The position numbers and the translations under genes were made by a program. A stretch of DNA of 49,200 nt from Alphaproteobacteria bacterium (GTDB lineage: Bacteria > Pseudomonadota > Alphaproteobacteria > Rickettsiales > SXRF01). The stretch covers positions 1 through 49,200 of the forward strand of contig JANYES010000012.1 in assembly GCA_025362975.1 (NCBI GenBank), written 5' to 3'. Numbering within the stretch: the stretch's first letter is position 1; each line of letters begins with the position of its first letter. Of the stretch, positions 1 to 8,693 are shown in pieces. The notes beneath the pieces are model-generated. The model saw nothing but the letters and a program-made list of their open reading frames with translations. It had not been told where the DNA came from and did not search any database.

Positions 1-108
1 TATGCGATCTTTGAATATATAGAGGTGTTCTATAACAGAATCAGAACCCATTCCGCTAACGATTACCTGTCACCAGTGGAATACGAAACCATGCAAATAT
101 CCGCTTAA
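1..108 (+). CDS. IS3-family transposase, C-terminal end (partial)
   Basis: An open frame enters from the left edge and stops at a TAA after 35 codons. The peptide contains EVFYNR, HSA and YLSPVEYE, the typical C-terminal end of IS3-family OrfB transposases (the part of the rve/DDE integrase domain after the last catalytic Glu). The catalytic triad itself lies outside the window. The element presumably extends leftwards, so completeness cannot be judged. Confidence 0.8.
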   Translation, partial: YAIFEYIEVFYNRIRTHSANDYLSPVEYETMQISA

Positions 109-111
109 CAA

Positions 112-133
112 TGTGTCCGGAAAACTGTTGCCA
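112..133 (+). mobile_element. Probable right terminal inverted repeat of the IS3-type element
   Basis: Four bases after the transposase stop lies a TGTGTCCGG motif followed by an A-rich run and ending in CCA. IS3-family elements commonly place a GTGTCC-type terminal repeat right after the OrfB stop, and their outer ends are TG...CA. The left end is outside the window, so the repeat cannot be matched to its partner. From 134 to 261 I see no gene. Confidence 0.45.
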
Positions 134-261
134 TATTATACCACGTCGAACACAAACCCAAAAACAATCCACGTCTTGGTCGGTGCCAAGCTGTAGGTGT
201 GTTTGCTACATAATACCGCATAAATGCGACCTGATTCCAAGCGCGAAGCGTGTGTTTTCGA

Positions 262-522
262 TTAGAAGTTCAACGTCACCCGACTCGTGAGCATGTGATG
301 CATCATCTTCTGCTCCGGTGTCTCGCCTTCGTGGGGAGGACCGAGCTTTTGGTTGTCGAGGTGAACCTCGATTTCCATGCCCGGCTCCGGGATGAACTGC
401 TCACCGTCCTTCATCGCCTTGTACTCGACCTGTTCGCTCCCTCGATTAATCTTGAGAGTGAGGTCGGTCATGGCCTTGATGAACTCATCGCAGGCCGAGA
501 AGGCCTTCGATTGCACCTGCAT
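262..522 (-). CDS. Hypothetical protein, 86 aa
   Basis: Function not recognised. The start at 522 is chosen because a GGAG ribosome-binding site sits 7 nt upstream of this ATG; the longer frame to 621 would translate through the inverted-repeat structure at 545-630. The protein is acidic in its middle, has one Cys near residue 12, and ends in a hydrophobic segment (TLNF). The residues KMMHHML near the C terminus stand out. The opposite strand also has an open frame (250-537) over the same bases. I favour the minus strand because it has the better ribosome-binding site and a more protein-like composition. Confidence 0.5.
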   Translation of the reverse strand: MQVQSKAFSACDEFIKAMTDLTLKINRGSEQVEYKAMKDGEQFIPEPGMEIEVHLDNQKLGPPHEGETPEQKMMHHMLTSRVTLNF

Positions 523-544
523 CTGAAGCTCCAATAGAAGGTGA

Positions 545-630
545 TTCTCGCGCTTACCAGTGTGGTGGTAAGGTGGTAAGCCTGGACTCTTTTCGGCGGT
601 ACGCCTGAAGAGTCCAGGCAAGCGCGAGAA
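545..630 (-). other. Three-way-junction inverted-repeat structure upstream of the 262-522 gene
   Basis: An outer 11-bp stem pairs 545-555 (TTCTCGCGCTT) with 620-630. Inside it, a perfect 12-bp stem pairs 580-591 (GCCTGGACTCTT) with 608-619, with a small GGCG/CGCC stem in its loop. A third 7-bp stem pairs 553-559 (CTTACCA) with 566-572. Read on the minus strand the element would form the 5' leader of the small gene starting at 522. It could be a structured leader or ncRNA, or a mobile palindromic repeat. There is no U-tract, so it is not a simple terminator. Confidence 0.55.
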
Positions 631-710
631 GAAGTAAGAAACAGTGCCATTATATATTAATTTTTGTTAATTTTCAAAAGCGCTGCTCTTTCTACGAATA
701 ATAGGTATCT

Positions 711-1676
711 TTAGAAATGCTGATATCCCGCTACGTTCAGAACAAAAGGCTTATGATGACTCAGAACCGTCACACCCGACCCTGCTTGTATGACGCCAAT
801 CGCCGTACAGCCTTGCGGCGGGGGCAGGGAGGCAGGCAGAGTAAACAGTAACTCGTAGTCATCCCCACCAGCCAGCGCAAATTCAATAGCTTGCTCCGCC
901 GAAACGGTATTTCGAAGCGCCTCCGACAGCGGCAAATTCTCCACATGGATCACCGCGCCCACACCGGATGCCGCACAGATATGCCCCAGATCCTGCACCA
1001 GCCCATCCGATATATCCATGCACGAAGTCGCCCGATCGACCAACGACATCCCAAGCGCCATGCGCGGCTGCGGTAGCAGGTAGCGTTGAATTAGCTCCTC
1101 GCTAATTAGGGTGGCATTCCGGTGCGAGGCCCCTTCCAGCTTCCCTCCTGCGGGCGGAGAAGCAAGCAGCAGAAGACCCGCCGCCGAATCCCCAAGCGTG
1201 CCCGAAACAACAATAATATCGCCCTCGCGCGCGCCGTTACGGCGCAGCATCGTCCCTTTTTTTACCAACCCCATCGCCGTCATCGAAAGCGTCAGCGTTC
1301 CTTTGGTCGAGATCGTATCCCCACCCCCCAGATGAATCGAACACTCCTCCTGATCCTGCGCCAATCCCTCGGCAAACCGCTTCACCCAAGCCGCATCAAT
1401 GCTCTTAGGCAACGCGACCGCAAGAAAATACGTCAGCGGCTTCGCTCCTTTAGCCGCTAAATCGGAAAGATTCGTCCGCATTAGCTTCCTTGCCACCAGC
1501 GCCGCATCCTCATTCCCAATAAAATGCACCCCCTCGCTCATCGCGTCTTTGGTGACGACCAGCTCATACCCCTCAGGAACGGAGATCACCGCCGCATCGT
1601 CGGTCAGCCCAAGGCTGCCGGGAAACCCTTTGGCCAGCGGTTTAAAATACTGGCCAATCAGATCAAATTCATGCAT
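711..1676 (-). CDS. thiL: Thiamine-monophosphate kinase ThiL
   Basis: ThiL phosphorylates thiamine monophosphate to the active cofactor thiamine diphosphate. At 321 aa the length is normal. The N terminus (EFDLIGQYF, then GLTDDAAVI) is the ATP/Mg-binding start of the PurM/ThiL fold. Further signatures are LGGGDTIST near residue 117, a DISDGL motif near residue 221, and AGGDDYELLFT near the C terminus. It is the last gene of the riboflavin-nusB-thiL run, and its start overlaps the 3' end of nusB by 8 bp, which implies co-transcription and translational coupling. No convincing hairpin-U-tract terminator is visible downstream. Confidence 0.95.
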   Translation of the reverse strand: MHEFDLIGQYFKPLAKGFPGSLGLTDDAAVISVPEGYELVVTKDAMSEGVHFIGNEDAALVARKLMRTNLSDLAAKGAKPLTYFLAVALPKSIDAAWVKRFAEGLAQDQEECSIHLGGGDTISTKGTLTLSMTAMGLVKKGTMLRRNGAREGDIIVVSGTLGDSAAGLLLLASPPAGGKLEGASHRNATLISEELIQRYLLPQPRMALGMSLVDRATSCMDISDGLVQDLGHICAASGVGAVIHVENLPLSEALRNTVSAEQAIEFALAGGDDYELLFTLPASLPPPQGCTAIGVIQAGSGVTVLSHHKPFVLNVAGYQHF

Positions 1677-2181
1677 CGCTTGCGGTTACCTGCGGCGGCA
1701 GGCGGTCGGTGTATTTGCGCGCCAGTGTCGACAGCGCCGCATGCACAAAATTGACTTCGCCGTCGGCAAAGAAGCTTCGCGTGAGGCGCGCATATTCGTC
1801 GATCACGATTTTCGGCGCGATGTCCTTGGTAAAGAACATTTCAAAAATGCTGCACTGGAGAATGGCGATCAGCAGCGGGCTCATGCGCTCGCGCTTCCAC
1901 TCGCCGTTGAGCACTTCTTCTAGGCGCGAATCGATTTTCGGCGCCCATTCCTCAACGCCATCGAGCAGCATCTCGACCAGCTTGTAGTTAGGCTCTACGC
2001 CCACGCCTACCTGTAGTTTTTGTTCTTCCTTGTTGCCCTCAAGCTGCTTTTTTAAAATAAGCACTTGTTTTGCAGAAGAAATTTTATCCCCACTCATCGC
2101 CAGCTTATACAGGCACTGCACCGCAGATACGCGCGCCGCCGTTTTCTTTTGCAGGGATGGGTTCGGTGCTTTTGCTTCCAT
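1669..2181 (-). CDS. nusB: Transcription antitermination factor NusB
   Basis: NusB is an RNA-binding helical protein. With NusE (S10) it binds boxA and promotes rRNA antitermination. The N terminus has the family pattern TAARVSAVQCLYKL, and later come LLIAILQCSIFEM and APKIVIDEYARLTRSFF, the conserved C-terminal helices. The longer frame begins at 2214 inside ribH. I prefer the ATG at 2181 (170 aa) because an AGGAAG ribosome-binding site lies 5-6 nt upstream and this leaves a short gap after the ribH stop. The C terminus overlaps thiL by 8 bp. Confidence 0.92.
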   Translation of the reverse strand: MEAKAPNPSLQKKTAARVSAVQCLYKLAMSGDKISSAKQVLILKKQLEGNKEEQKLQVGVGVEPNYKLVEMLLDGVEEWAPKIDSRLEEVLNGEWKRERMSPLLIAILQCSIFEMFFTKDIAPKIVIDEYARLTRSFFADGEVNFVHAALSTLARKYTDRLPPQVTASDA

Positions 2182-2188
2182 TGTCTTC

Positions 2189-2641
2189 CTATTCGAAACT
2201 GCGTTTGAGCTCAATCATGCGTAAACATGCGGTGGCCGCGTCCTCGCCCTTGTTGCCCTTTTTCACATCGGCGCGGAACTCCGCCTGTTCCATATTCTCA
2301 ACGGTGAGGATGCCATACCCGATACAGGACTGCTTGCGTACTGACAAATTCATCAGCCCGCGTGCGCTTTCGCCGCATACATAATCATAATGCGACGTCT
2401 TGCCGCGGATTACGCAGCCCAGCGCAATGAACCCATCATAAGTGGCGTTGCCAAGCGCCATGCTGATCACGCCGGGAATCTCGAACGCACCTGGCACATT
2501 GATGATTTCATGTGTTGCACCGGCCTTTTTAAGTGTTGTAAGTGCACCTTTGACCATCATTTTGGTGATATCGGGGTAAAAATCAGCAGTGACGATGAGG
2601 ATATGTGGCACCAGCCTCTCCGGAGCTTGAGGTTTTCTCAT
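2189..2641 (-). CDS. ribH: 6,7-dimethyl-8-ribityllumazine synthase RibH
   Basis: RibH condenses 5-amino-6-ribitylaminouracil with 3,4-dihydroxybutanone 4-phosphate to give lumazine, the penultimate riboflavin step. At 150 aa it has family-typical length. Visible motifs are VPGAFEIPG (substrate loop), LGCVIRGKTSHYDYV (phosphate-binding and catalytic His region) and GILTVEN. The start overlaps the ribB(A) stop by 4 bp (ATGA type), so the two are translationally coupled. The enzyme acts with the ribE and ribD products encoded just upstream in the transcript. Confidence 0.95.
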   Translation of the reverse strand: MRKPQAPERLVPHILIVTADFYPDITKMMVKGALTTLKKAGATHEIINVPGAFEIPGVISMALGNATYDGFIALGCVIRGKTSHYDYVCGESARGLMNLSVRKQSCIGYGILTVENMEQAEFRADVKKGNKGEDAATACLRMIELKRSFE

Positions 2642-3744
2642 ATTTCGATCTTTTCGTAGCCTTTCACCGTTAAACCATAACCTTCGAGTCCGATAATGGC
2701 CCGTTTGGAGTTCGATAGCAGTATCATATCTTTCACGCCGAGGTCGAGCAGGATCTGTGCGCCGATGCCGTAATCGCGCAAATCCATCGGCGCAATCGGC
2801 TGTGTGCCTAGCTTCAGGCGCAAGCGGTCCGACACCGACGTACGAATTGGTTCGCGGATGAGCACTACGATGCCGTTATCCATCTGCCCGATCTGTTTCA
2901 TCGCCGCCTGTAACACCCCGCTGCCATGTGCTTGCTTATCGCCCAGCATATCGGTCATCAAATTCAGCGAATGCATGCGCACATGTATCGACGCATTAGT
3001 ATCAATTTTACCCTTTACCAGCGCGATATGCTCGGCATATTCCGTCGTGCTAGTGTAGACAATCATGCGGAATACCCCGCCGAAATCGCTTTCGAAATCG
3101 CTTTCGATCACGCGCTTGACCAGCTTTTCCGAACGCCTGCGGTAGGAAATCAAATCGGCGATGGTGGCGATTTTCAAGCCGTGTTGCTTGGCAAACGGAA
3201 CCAGATCGGGAAGGCGCGCCATCGTGCCGTCGTCGTTCAGAATCTCGCAGATCACACCCGACGGGTTCAAACCCGCAAGGCGGGCAATATCCACCGCCGC
3301 TTCCGTATGCCCGGCGCGCACCAGCACGCCGCCGTCACGCGCGACGAGCGGAAACACATGCCCCGGCGTGCCGATATCGGCCGCTGTTTTCGACGGGTCG
3401 ATGGCCACCTGAATCGTATGCGCCCGATCCGCCGCCGAAATGCCGGTTGTCACACCCTCGCGCGCTTCAATGGACACGGTAAACGCCGTCTGGTGGCGCG
3501 ATTTATTATCGCGCGACATCAAATTCAGCTCTAACTGCTCTACGCGCTCGCGCGTCATCGTCAGGCAAATCAGCCCGCGCCCGTATTTGGCCATGAAATT
3601 GACCGTCTCGGGCGTGGAAAACTGCGCCGGGATGACAAGGTCGCCCTCGTTCTCGCGGTCCTCATCGTCGACGAGGATGAACATGCGGCCGCTGCGCGCT
3701 TCTTCGATAATGTCTTCGATGGGGGAGAGCGTGTTGTGCGGCAT
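2638..3744 (-). CDS. ribB: 3,4-dihydroxy-2-butanone-4-phosphate synthase with degenerate GTP cyclohydrolase II-like domain (RibBX type)
   Basis: The N-terminal domain (about residues 1-205) is a complete Rib[11 protein letters not shown] (metal/catalytic acidic loop), SRDNKSRH-type loop, GTPGHVFPL and [10 protein letters not shown]. It should convert ribulose 5-phosphate to 3,4-dihydroxybutanone 4-phosphate. The C-terminal half has the RibA fold, ending in [11 protein letters not shown] and GLTVKGYE. The region that normally carries the three zinc cysteines (pattern C-x10-C-x-C) reads [14 protein letters not shown] with no Cys at all. The GTP cyclohydrolase activity is therefore probably lost, as in the described RibBX variants of Proteobacteria. 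A separate RibA should then be encoded elsewhere. Confidence 0.92.
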   Translation of the reverse strand: MPHNTLSPIEDIIEEARSGRMFILVDDEDRENEGDLVIPAQFSTPETVNFMAKYGRGLICLTMTRERVEQLELNLMSRDNKSRHQTAFTVSIEAREGVTTGISAADRAHTIQVAIDPSKTAADIGTPGHVFPLVARDGGVLVRAGHTEAAVDIARLAGLNPSGVICEILNDDGTMARLPDLVPFAKQHGLKIATIADLISYRRRSEKLVKRVIESDFESDFGGVFRMIVYTSTTEYAEHIALVKGKIDTNASIHVRMHSLNLMTDMLGDKQAHGSGVLQAAMKQIGQMDNGIVVLIREPIRTSVSDRLRLKLGTQPIAPMDLRDYGIGAQILLDLGVKDMILLSNSKRAIIGLEGYGLTVKGYEKIEI

Positions 3745-3746
3745 GG

Positions 3747-3974
3747 CTAGCAGTAATCCTTGGCATTTTTAAGTTCGTCCCGACATTTTTCATTTTCCGT
3801 AGCTAAATGGCAGGTGTCGATACTGTCGTTATCTACAATTCCTTCATTTTTTAAATGCGTAAACGTAATATTTGCCGGCCAGTGATTAGGACCACCCCAA
3901 TCCGGTCCACCCTGCTTGGCGAGTGCGGTGGTGGAAAGAAGAAGCGGTGCAAAAAATATCCAATAGTATTTCAT
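3747..3974 (-). CDS. Small secreted hypothetical protein, 75 aa
   Basis: Not recognised as a known family. Residues 1-19 look like a Sec signal peptide: MKYYW, then a hydrophobic core, then TALA before KQGG, with cleavage expected after ALA. The mature part is about 55 residues, with a Trp/Pro/Gly-rich start ([10 protein letters not shown]) and three cysteines near the C terminus, suggesting a small, possibly disulfide-bonded periplasmic peptide. It lies between ribE and ribB(A) with short gaps (12 bp and 2 bp), so it is probably co-transcribed, but nothing links it functionally to riboflavin. Confidence 0.6.
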   Translation of the reverse strand: MKYYWIFFAPLLLSTTALAKQGGPDWGGPNHWPANITFTHLKNEGIVDNDSIDTCHLATENEKCRDELKNAKDYC

Positions 3975-3986
3975 TAATGCAGCCGA

Positions 3987-4607
3987 TCAGGATTTGTCTA
4001 ACAACCGCGCCACGTAGCGCGCGATCATGTCGATTTCGATGTTGAGGCGGTCGCCCGGCTGGCGTTCCGAAAGCGTCGTTGCTTTCCATGTATACGGGAT
4101 GATGTTGACCCACAGGCGCGCGCCCTGCACCTGGTTGACGGTAAGCGAAATCCCATCCAGCGTCACCGAACCTTTTTCCGCGACAAAGCGCGCGAGGTTT
4201 TCCGGCACTTCTATTTCCATCACGTGGCTGTCGCCCGCCTGCGTGATCGCTTTCACCGTGCCCAAGCCATCCACATGGCCCGACACCATATGCCCGTCGA
4301 GCGTATCGCCCAGTTTCAACGAGCGTTCGAGGTTCACTTTGCGGCCTTTTTCCCACTGGCCGGGGACGGTGCGGGTGATGGTTTCATCCGAGAGGCTCGC
4401 GGTGAAATAGCTTTTGCCCGAGGCGAGGAAGCCTTTGTTGATGATGGTCAGGCATGCGCCGTTACAGGAGATGGATTCGCCCTGCTGCAACATTTCCGCC
4501 TTCATGTCGGAGGCGATTTTGATGCGCAGATCGCCCTGAAACTTGGAAGTGTCGGGTTGCTCAGCTGATTCGATAGTGCCTATATGGGCGATGATGCCGG
4601 TGAACAT
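3987..4607 (-). CDS. ribE: Riboflavin synthase alpha subunit RibE (RibC)
   Basis: This enzyme dismutates two lumazine molecules into riboflavin and the ribitylaminouracil precursor. At 206 aa it has the usual two tandem lumazine-binding repeats. The N terminus is MFTGII; repeat one includes GESISCNGACLT, and the junction reads GDTLDGHMVSGHVDG. Repeat two carries GSVTLDGISLTVN and ends near residue 200. The start overlaps the ribD stop by 28 bp, indicating a single operon. All four named pathway proteins except a functional RibA are encoded together here. Confidence 0.95.
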   Translation of the reverse strand: MFTGIIAHIGTIESAEQPDTSKFQGDLRIKIASDMKAEMLQQGESISCNGACLTIINKGFLASGKSYFTASLSDETITRTVPGQWEKGRKVNLERSLKLGDTLDGHMVSGHVDGLGTVKAITQAGDSHVMEIEVPENLARFVAEKGSVTLDGISLTVNQVQGARLWVNIIPYTWKATTLSERQPGDRLNIEIDMIARYVARLLDKS

Positions 4608-5611
4608 TCCAATATACTCAAGCTGTCTGATTCAAAATTCTGTGTCTGCACTAGTTTCCAGCGCGGCAAATGCGCCAGCACCGGGTCGAAGCCAACACCT
4701 GCCGCCGCTTTGCCGTCATGTCCGATGACGATAGGCGCTCGGAACCAATAAATACGGTCAACCAGCCCGCTTTGCAAGAAGGCGGTTGATAATTCTGCGC
4801 CAGCTTCCACCAGCAGGCGGGTAATGCCCTTTTCGGCCAACTCGCGCACGGCGTCCTCCACCGGCGTATCGAATACCCAGACGGGGATATCAGCGGCGGT
4901 TTTGACCAGTTTTGAGTCCAGGGGCAGCCGCCCTTTGCGGTCAAACACGACGCGCACAGGCGAGCGGTCTTCCAGCCCCGGAAGGCGGACCGTCAGCAAG
5001 GGGTCGTCTGCCAGCACCGTGCCAATGCCAGTGGCGATGGCGTCGAACTGAGAGCGAAGCAAGTGTAAGTATTTACGGCTTTTTTCATTAGTTATCCACT
5101 GGCTGTCGCCGCCGCCGGTAGCAATTTTGCCGTCAAGAGAGGTCGCAAGCTTGAGTGCGACATAAGGGCGATGGAGATCAATCACCGAGAAGAATCCGCG
5201 ATTGATCTCCAGCGCCTCCGCCTCGCCGATGCCTTCGATAACCTCAATGCCCGCTTGTTTGAGTAATACAATCCCCGCGCCTGAAATCAATGGGTTAGGG
5301 TCTTTGCAGGCAACCAAAACCGTGGTAATTCCCGCCGCTATAATGACCTCCGCACAAGGCGGTGTCTTGCCATGATGTGAACACGGCTCCAGCGTCACAT
5401 ATAAAGTTCCGCCCCGAGCGCCATCCGCCGCGCTTGCAATGGCCTGCGTCTCTGCATGCGGCCTGCCGCCGCGCGCGGTAATGCCTTCGCCGATGATTTT
5501 ACCGTCCTTAACCAGCACCGCGCCTACGCTCGGGTTCGGCCATGTGATGCCGACATGGCGCCTCGCAAGCCCGAGTGCCTGTTGCATGAAACGCTGGTGG
5601 TTGACCGGCAT
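4580..5611 (-). CDS. ribD: Bifunctional diaminohydroxyphosphoribosylaminopyrimidine deaminase / 5-amino-6-(5-phosphoribosylamino)uracil reductase RibD
   Basis: RibD performs the deaminase and reductase steps of riboflavin synthesis. The N-terminal CMP/dCMP-deaminase domain shows the zinc motif HAETQAI (His plus catalytic Glu) and PCSHHGKTPPC (two Cys ligands). The C-terminal reductase domain begins near residue 145 with RPYVALKLATSLDGKIA and includes DPLLTVRLP and a GITRLLVEAGAELS NADPH-binding segment. At 343 aa it is slightly short but complete. It sits directly after nrdR (3-bp gap). Confidence 0.95.
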   Translation of the reverse strand: MPVNHQRFMQQALGLARRHVGITWPNPSVGAVLVKDGKIIGEGITARGGRPHAETQAIASAADGARGGTLYVTLEPCSHHGKTPPCAEVIIAAGITTVLVACKDPNPLISGAGIVLLKQAGIEVIEGIGEAEALEINRGFFSVIDLHRPYVALKLATSLDGKIATGGGDSQWITNEKSRKYLHLLRSQFDAIATGIGTVLADDPLLTVRLPGLEDRSPVRVVFDRKGRLPLDSKLVKTAADIPVWVFDTPVEDAVRELAEKGITRLLVEAGAELSTAFLQSGLVDRIYWFRAPIVIGHDGKAAAGVGFDPVLAHLPRWKLVQTQNFESDSLSILECSPASSPI

Positions 5612-5614
5612 GGG

Positions 5615-6073
5615 CTATTTCTTGGTTTCGCCGAGTTCGTCGATGATGTTTTCGAAATCCTTCGCTTCGCGGAAATCGCGATACACCGAGGCGAAGCGGA
5701 TATAGGCGATGGAATCGAGTTTTTTCAGCTCGTCCATGATGGTGGTGCCGATCATCTGCGTCGGGATTTCGCTTTCGCCGATGCTTTCCAGACGCTGCGT
5801 GATGCGCGTCACCAGCTGCTCGGATTGCTCGGGCGTGACCGGGCGCTTGCGCAGCGCCAGTTGCAGCGAACGTGCCAGCTTGTCGCGGTCGAACAGGCGG
5901 CGCTCGCCGTTCTTTTTTACCACGGTGAGTTCGCGTAGCTGCACGCGCTCGAACGTCGTGAAGCGCGAGTTGCATTCCGGACAGTAACGCCTGCGGCGGA
6001 TGGTAAGCCCGTCTTCACTCGGGCGGGAGTCTTTCACTTGCGTGTCGGCGTGGCCGCAGAAGGGGCATTTCAT
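5615..6073 (-). CDS. nrdR: Transcriptional repressor NrdR
   Basis: NrdR is a zinc-ribbon/ATP-cone repressor that senses dATP/ATP and controls ribonucleotide reductase genes. The N terminus MKCPFCGH...[14 protein letters not shown] gives the four zinc-ribbon cysteines; the ATP-cone follows from about residue 47 ([18 protein letters not shown]). Length is 152 aa, typical for the family. Its position between glyA and ribD is the common alphaproteobacterial arrangement. Confidence 0.96.
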   Translation of the reverse strand: MKCPFCGHADTQVKDSRPSEDGLTIRRRRYCPECNSRFTTFERVQLRELTVVKKNGERRLFDRDKLARSLQLALRKRPVTPEQSEQLVTRITQRLESIGESEIPTQMIGTTIMDELKKLDSIAYIRFASVYRDFREAKDFENIIDELGETKK

Positions 6074-6110
6074 GGTAAAATCCCTATAATGGTGAATGGA
6101 CGCATGGTCA

Positions 6111-6395
6111 TCATGGCTTAGCTTTCAGTTTTTTGATTTCACGCCATTTGCCTGGAATGACTTTCAACAGCATGAAAAAAATAACCACGCACATCGCAAG
6201 GTGAATCCAGTACACAGCCGGGTTTACGGTTTCTACGACCATGAAGTGATTGATCAGGAAAAAAAGCGCCGAACCGCCGGTGCTGAGCGCTTCGTAGATA
6301 CCGAACACCAGCACCACCAGATACGTGCTGAGCAGCGTGATCAGCGCATATTCCTGATATAATAGTAGATTGCGTTTGCGGTGCTTGCCTGTCAT
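6111..6395 (-). CDS. Small two-helix membrane protein, 94 aa
   Basis: Not assigned to a named family. It has two clear hydrophobic segments, about residues 13-36 ([20 protein letters not shown]) and 58-79 ([20 protein letters not shown]), flanked by basic residues at both ends ([21 protein letters not shown]). This predicts a hairpin inner-membrane protein with cytoplasmic termini. It lies 5 bp after the glyA stop and 37 bp before nrdR, so it is probably co-transcribed. Confidence 0.6.
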   Translation of the reverse strand: MTGKHRKRNLLLYQEYALITLLSTYLVVLVFGIYEALSTGGSALFFLINHFMVVETVNPAVYWIHLAMCVVIFFMLLKVIPGKWREIKKLKAKP

Positions 6396-6400
6396 GGAGC

Positions 6401-7705
6401 TTATTTATCCCCGTAAATCGGAAAGGCCTTGCACAGCTCCAGCACCTGTGCGCGGACTTTCTTTTCCACGGCCGAGTTGTCGTCACCGGCGGCAAGCCCG
6501 TCCAGCACATCGCCGATCAGTTCGCCGATAGTCACGAACTCGGCAATGCCGAAGCCGCGCGTGGTACCCGCTGGGGTGCCAAGGCGGATGCCCGAAGTCA
6601 CGAACGGTTTTTCCGGGTCGAACGGAATCGCGTTTTTATTGCAGGTGAGGCCGGCGCGCTCAAGGCTTTCTTCGGCCGCTTTGCCGGTGAGTTTTTTCGG
6701 ACGCAAATCAACCAGCATCAGATGCGAATCGGTACCGCCGGAAACGATATCCACGCCGCGTTTGATCAGCGTTTCAGCCAGCGCACGCGCGTTGTCGACA
6801 ACCGCTTTGCCATACACTTTAAACGATGGCTGCAGCGCTTCGCCGAACGCCACCGCCTTACCCGCGATCACATGCATGAGCGGACCGCCCTGCAAGCCCG
6901 GGAAGATGGCCGAGTTGAACTTCTTGCCCAGATCTTCATCGTTAGCCAGAATCAGGCCGCCGCGCGGGCCGCGCAACGTTTTATGCGTGGTCGATGTCAC
7001 GACATGCGCATGGGGAATCGGGCTCGGATAGACGCCTGCGGCAACGAGACCGGCAAAATGTGCCATATCCACCATGAAATACGCACCGACCGAGTCGGCG
7101 ATTTTGCGGAAACGTGCAAAATCGATGGTGCGCGGATAAGCCGAACCGCCCGCGATGATAAGTTTCGGCTTATGTTCTTTGGCCAGACGTTCGACTTCGT
7201 CGAAATCGATCTGCGAATCTTCCTTACGCACGCCGTACTGCACGGCCTTGAACCATTTGCCGGATTCGTTGACGGAAGCACCGTGTGTGAGATGGCCGCC
7301 AGCGGCTAAGCTCATACCCAGAAACGTATCGCCCGGCTGCAGGAGCGCCAAAAACACGCCTTGATTTGCCTGTGAACCGGAGTTCGGCTGCACATTTGCA
7401 TAGGTGCACCCGAAGATTTTCTTCACGCGGTCGATAGCGAGCTGCTCGGCAACGTCTACGAATTCGCAGCCGCCGTAGTAGCGCTTGCCCGGATAGCCTT
7501 CAGCATATTTGTTGGTCAGCACTGTGCCCTGCGCTTGCAGCACCGCTTTGCTGACAATGTTTTCCGATGCGATCAGCTCGATCTGCGTTTGCTGGCGGTT
7601 CAGCTCTTCGCCGACGGCGGCGAAGATTTCCTTATCGGCAGTGGCGAGGTCGGTATCAAAGAATGCGTTCATGGTGGTATCCGGTTTGCGTAATGGTTGG
7701 GTCAT
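6401..7705 (-). CDS. glyA: Serine hydroxymethyltransferase GlyA
   Basis: GlyA is a PLP enzyme interconverting serine plus tetrahydrofolate with glycine plus methylene-tetrahydrofolate, a central one-carbon source for purine and thymidylate synthesis. Motifs include [11 protein letters not shown] near the N terminus, [30 protein letters not shown] and the PLP-lysine loop [13 protein letters not shown] keep the first ATG (434 aa) because AAGGA lies 6 nt before it; an internal ATG 11 codons later lacks such a site. rpiB-glyA-nrdR-rib is a standard alphaproteobacterial neighbourhood. Confidence 0.96.
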   Translation of the reverse strand: MTQPLRKPDTTMNAFFDTDLATADKEIFAAVGEELNRQQTQIELIASENIVSKAVLQAQGTVLTNKYAEGYPGKRYYGGCEFVDVAEQLAIDRVKKIFGCTYANVQPNSGSQANQGVFLALLQPGDTFLGMSLAAGGHLTHGASVNESGKWFKAVQYGVRKEDSQIDFDEVERLAKEHKPKLIIAGGSAYPRTIDFARFRKIADSVGAYFMVDMAHFAGLVAAGVYPSPIPHAHVVTSTTHKTLRGPRGGLILANDEDLGKKFNSAIFPGLQGGPLMHVIAGKAVAFGEALQPSFKVYGKAVVDNARALAETLIKRGVDIVSGGTDSHLMLVDLRPKKLTGKAAEESLERAGLTCNKNAIPFDPEKPFVTSGIRLGTPAGTTRGFGIAEFVTIGELIGDVLDGLAAGDDNSAVEKKVRAQVLELCKAFPIYGDK

Positions 7706-7714
7706 GGATTGTCC

Positions 7715-8146
7715 TTAAAGTGAGGGAAAGTTCGTAGTGTCGAGGCCGCGTACCGCTTCCTGCACCGCAAAGTTGATCTGCCTTGCGTGCTTGCGCAGCG
7801 GCTCGGCGAATTCGTTAGAAGTTTCGGCAATCGCCAGCGGCATGAACGCGTCCACGCGGATTATGTCGGCTTCGCTCCAGTGGTCTTTGTTCAACACGCC
7901 CGCCGTCATCGCGGTTGCCGCAACCGGCGACAGTCGGCTATCCCATTCGGCCAGATCGTCGGGGATGAGCTTGCTGCGTTCGGTCAGCAGCTTTTCCAGC
8001 ACTTCCTTGTCTTTGGCTTCGGCGCGCGTTTTGGGTTTGAGCAGATTGGCGTAATTATTGGTAAGCACCGTCATCGTGCGTTCGTGCACGGTTTTAAGTT
8101 CAGCGCGAATTTTATCCGGCAATGTATTATCCGCCGTGTGCCTCAT
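7715..8146 (-). CDS. Hypothetical protein between rpiB and glyA, 143 aa
   Basis: No family recognised. The predicted product is soluble, helical and charged, with no signal peptide or membrane segment. The N-terminal half has a basic heptad-like stretch (LKPKTRAEAKDKEVLEKLLTE). The rest is acidic and ends with a hydrophobic helix around NFAVQEAVRGLD. It sits 6 bp after rpiB and 9 bp before glyA on the same strand, so it is almost surely co-transcribed with these two metabolic genes. Confidence 0.6.
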   Translation of the reverse strand: MRHTADNTLPDKIRAELKTVHERTMTVLTNNYANLLKPKTRAEAKDKEVLEKLLTERSKLIPDDLAEWDSRLSPVAATAMTAGVLNKDHWSEADIIRVDAFMPLAIAETSNEFAEPLRKHARQINFAVQEAVRGLDTTNFPSL

Positions 8147-8152
8147 GCGCCA

Positions 8153-8584
8153 TTACCCTAATTTTTCAACGCGGGCCGCGTGGCGTCCGCCTTCGAATTC
8201 GGTATTCAGAAACTGCTTCACGCAATCCTTCGCCATGTCGACGCCGATCAACCGCGCGCCCATGCACACGACATTGGCGTTGTTGTGACGGCGCGACAGC
8301 TGAGCTTCCAGCCCCGTGCTTACCAGCGCTGCCCGCATATGCGTATGCCGGTTCGCCGCAATCGAAATGCCGATGCCCGAGCCGCAAATTAAAACGCCTT
8401 TGGCGTTTTTGTGTTCGAACAGCCACGCGGCGAGCTTGTTGGCATAATCCGGATAGTCGACCGACGACGCGTCGACCGGTCCCAGATCATGGACCTCAAC
8501 ATCAAGCGAAGACATCTCTTTGACGAGGATGCCTTTCAACTCAAACCCAGCGTGGTCGGATGCTATAGCAATTATTTGTTTCAT
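8153..8584 (-). CDS. rpiB: Ribose-5-phosphate isomerase B
   Basis: RpiB interconverts ribose 5-phosphate and ribulose 5-phosphate in the pentose phosphate pathway; ribulose 5-phosphate also feeds RibB in this same gene cluster. The sequence (143 aa) starts IAIASDHAGFELK, then has the phosphate/catalytic loop LICGSGIGISIAANR and RRHNNANVVCMGARLIG, all family signatures. It is the first gene of the minus-strand run, so its upstream region (8585-8693, AT-rich with TATATATAGTATAG) probably carries the operon promoter, although no clean -35 is visible. Confidence 0.95.
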   Translation of the reverse strand: MKQIIAIASDHAGFELKGILVKEMSSLDVEVHDLGPVDASSVDYPDYANKLAAWLFEHKNAKGVLICGSGIGISIAANRHTHMRAALVSTGLEAQLSRRHNNANVVCMGARLIGVDMAKDCVKQFLNTEFEGGRHAARVEKLG

Positions 8585-8693
8585 GGCCTTCTATACTATA
8601 TATAGAGGGGCTGTTGTGCCACGGGATTGTGGATAACGCAAGGTAAAAAAGCGCTAAGATAATGTCTTTGAATAATAAAAAGCGACCTTATCT

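Noticed and set aside
250-537. Plus-strand 95-aa open frame
   Set aside because: It covers the same bases as the minus-strand gene 262-522, which has a proper ribosome-binding site and a more natural composition. The plus frame is His/Leu/Arg-rich, as is common for antisense frames.
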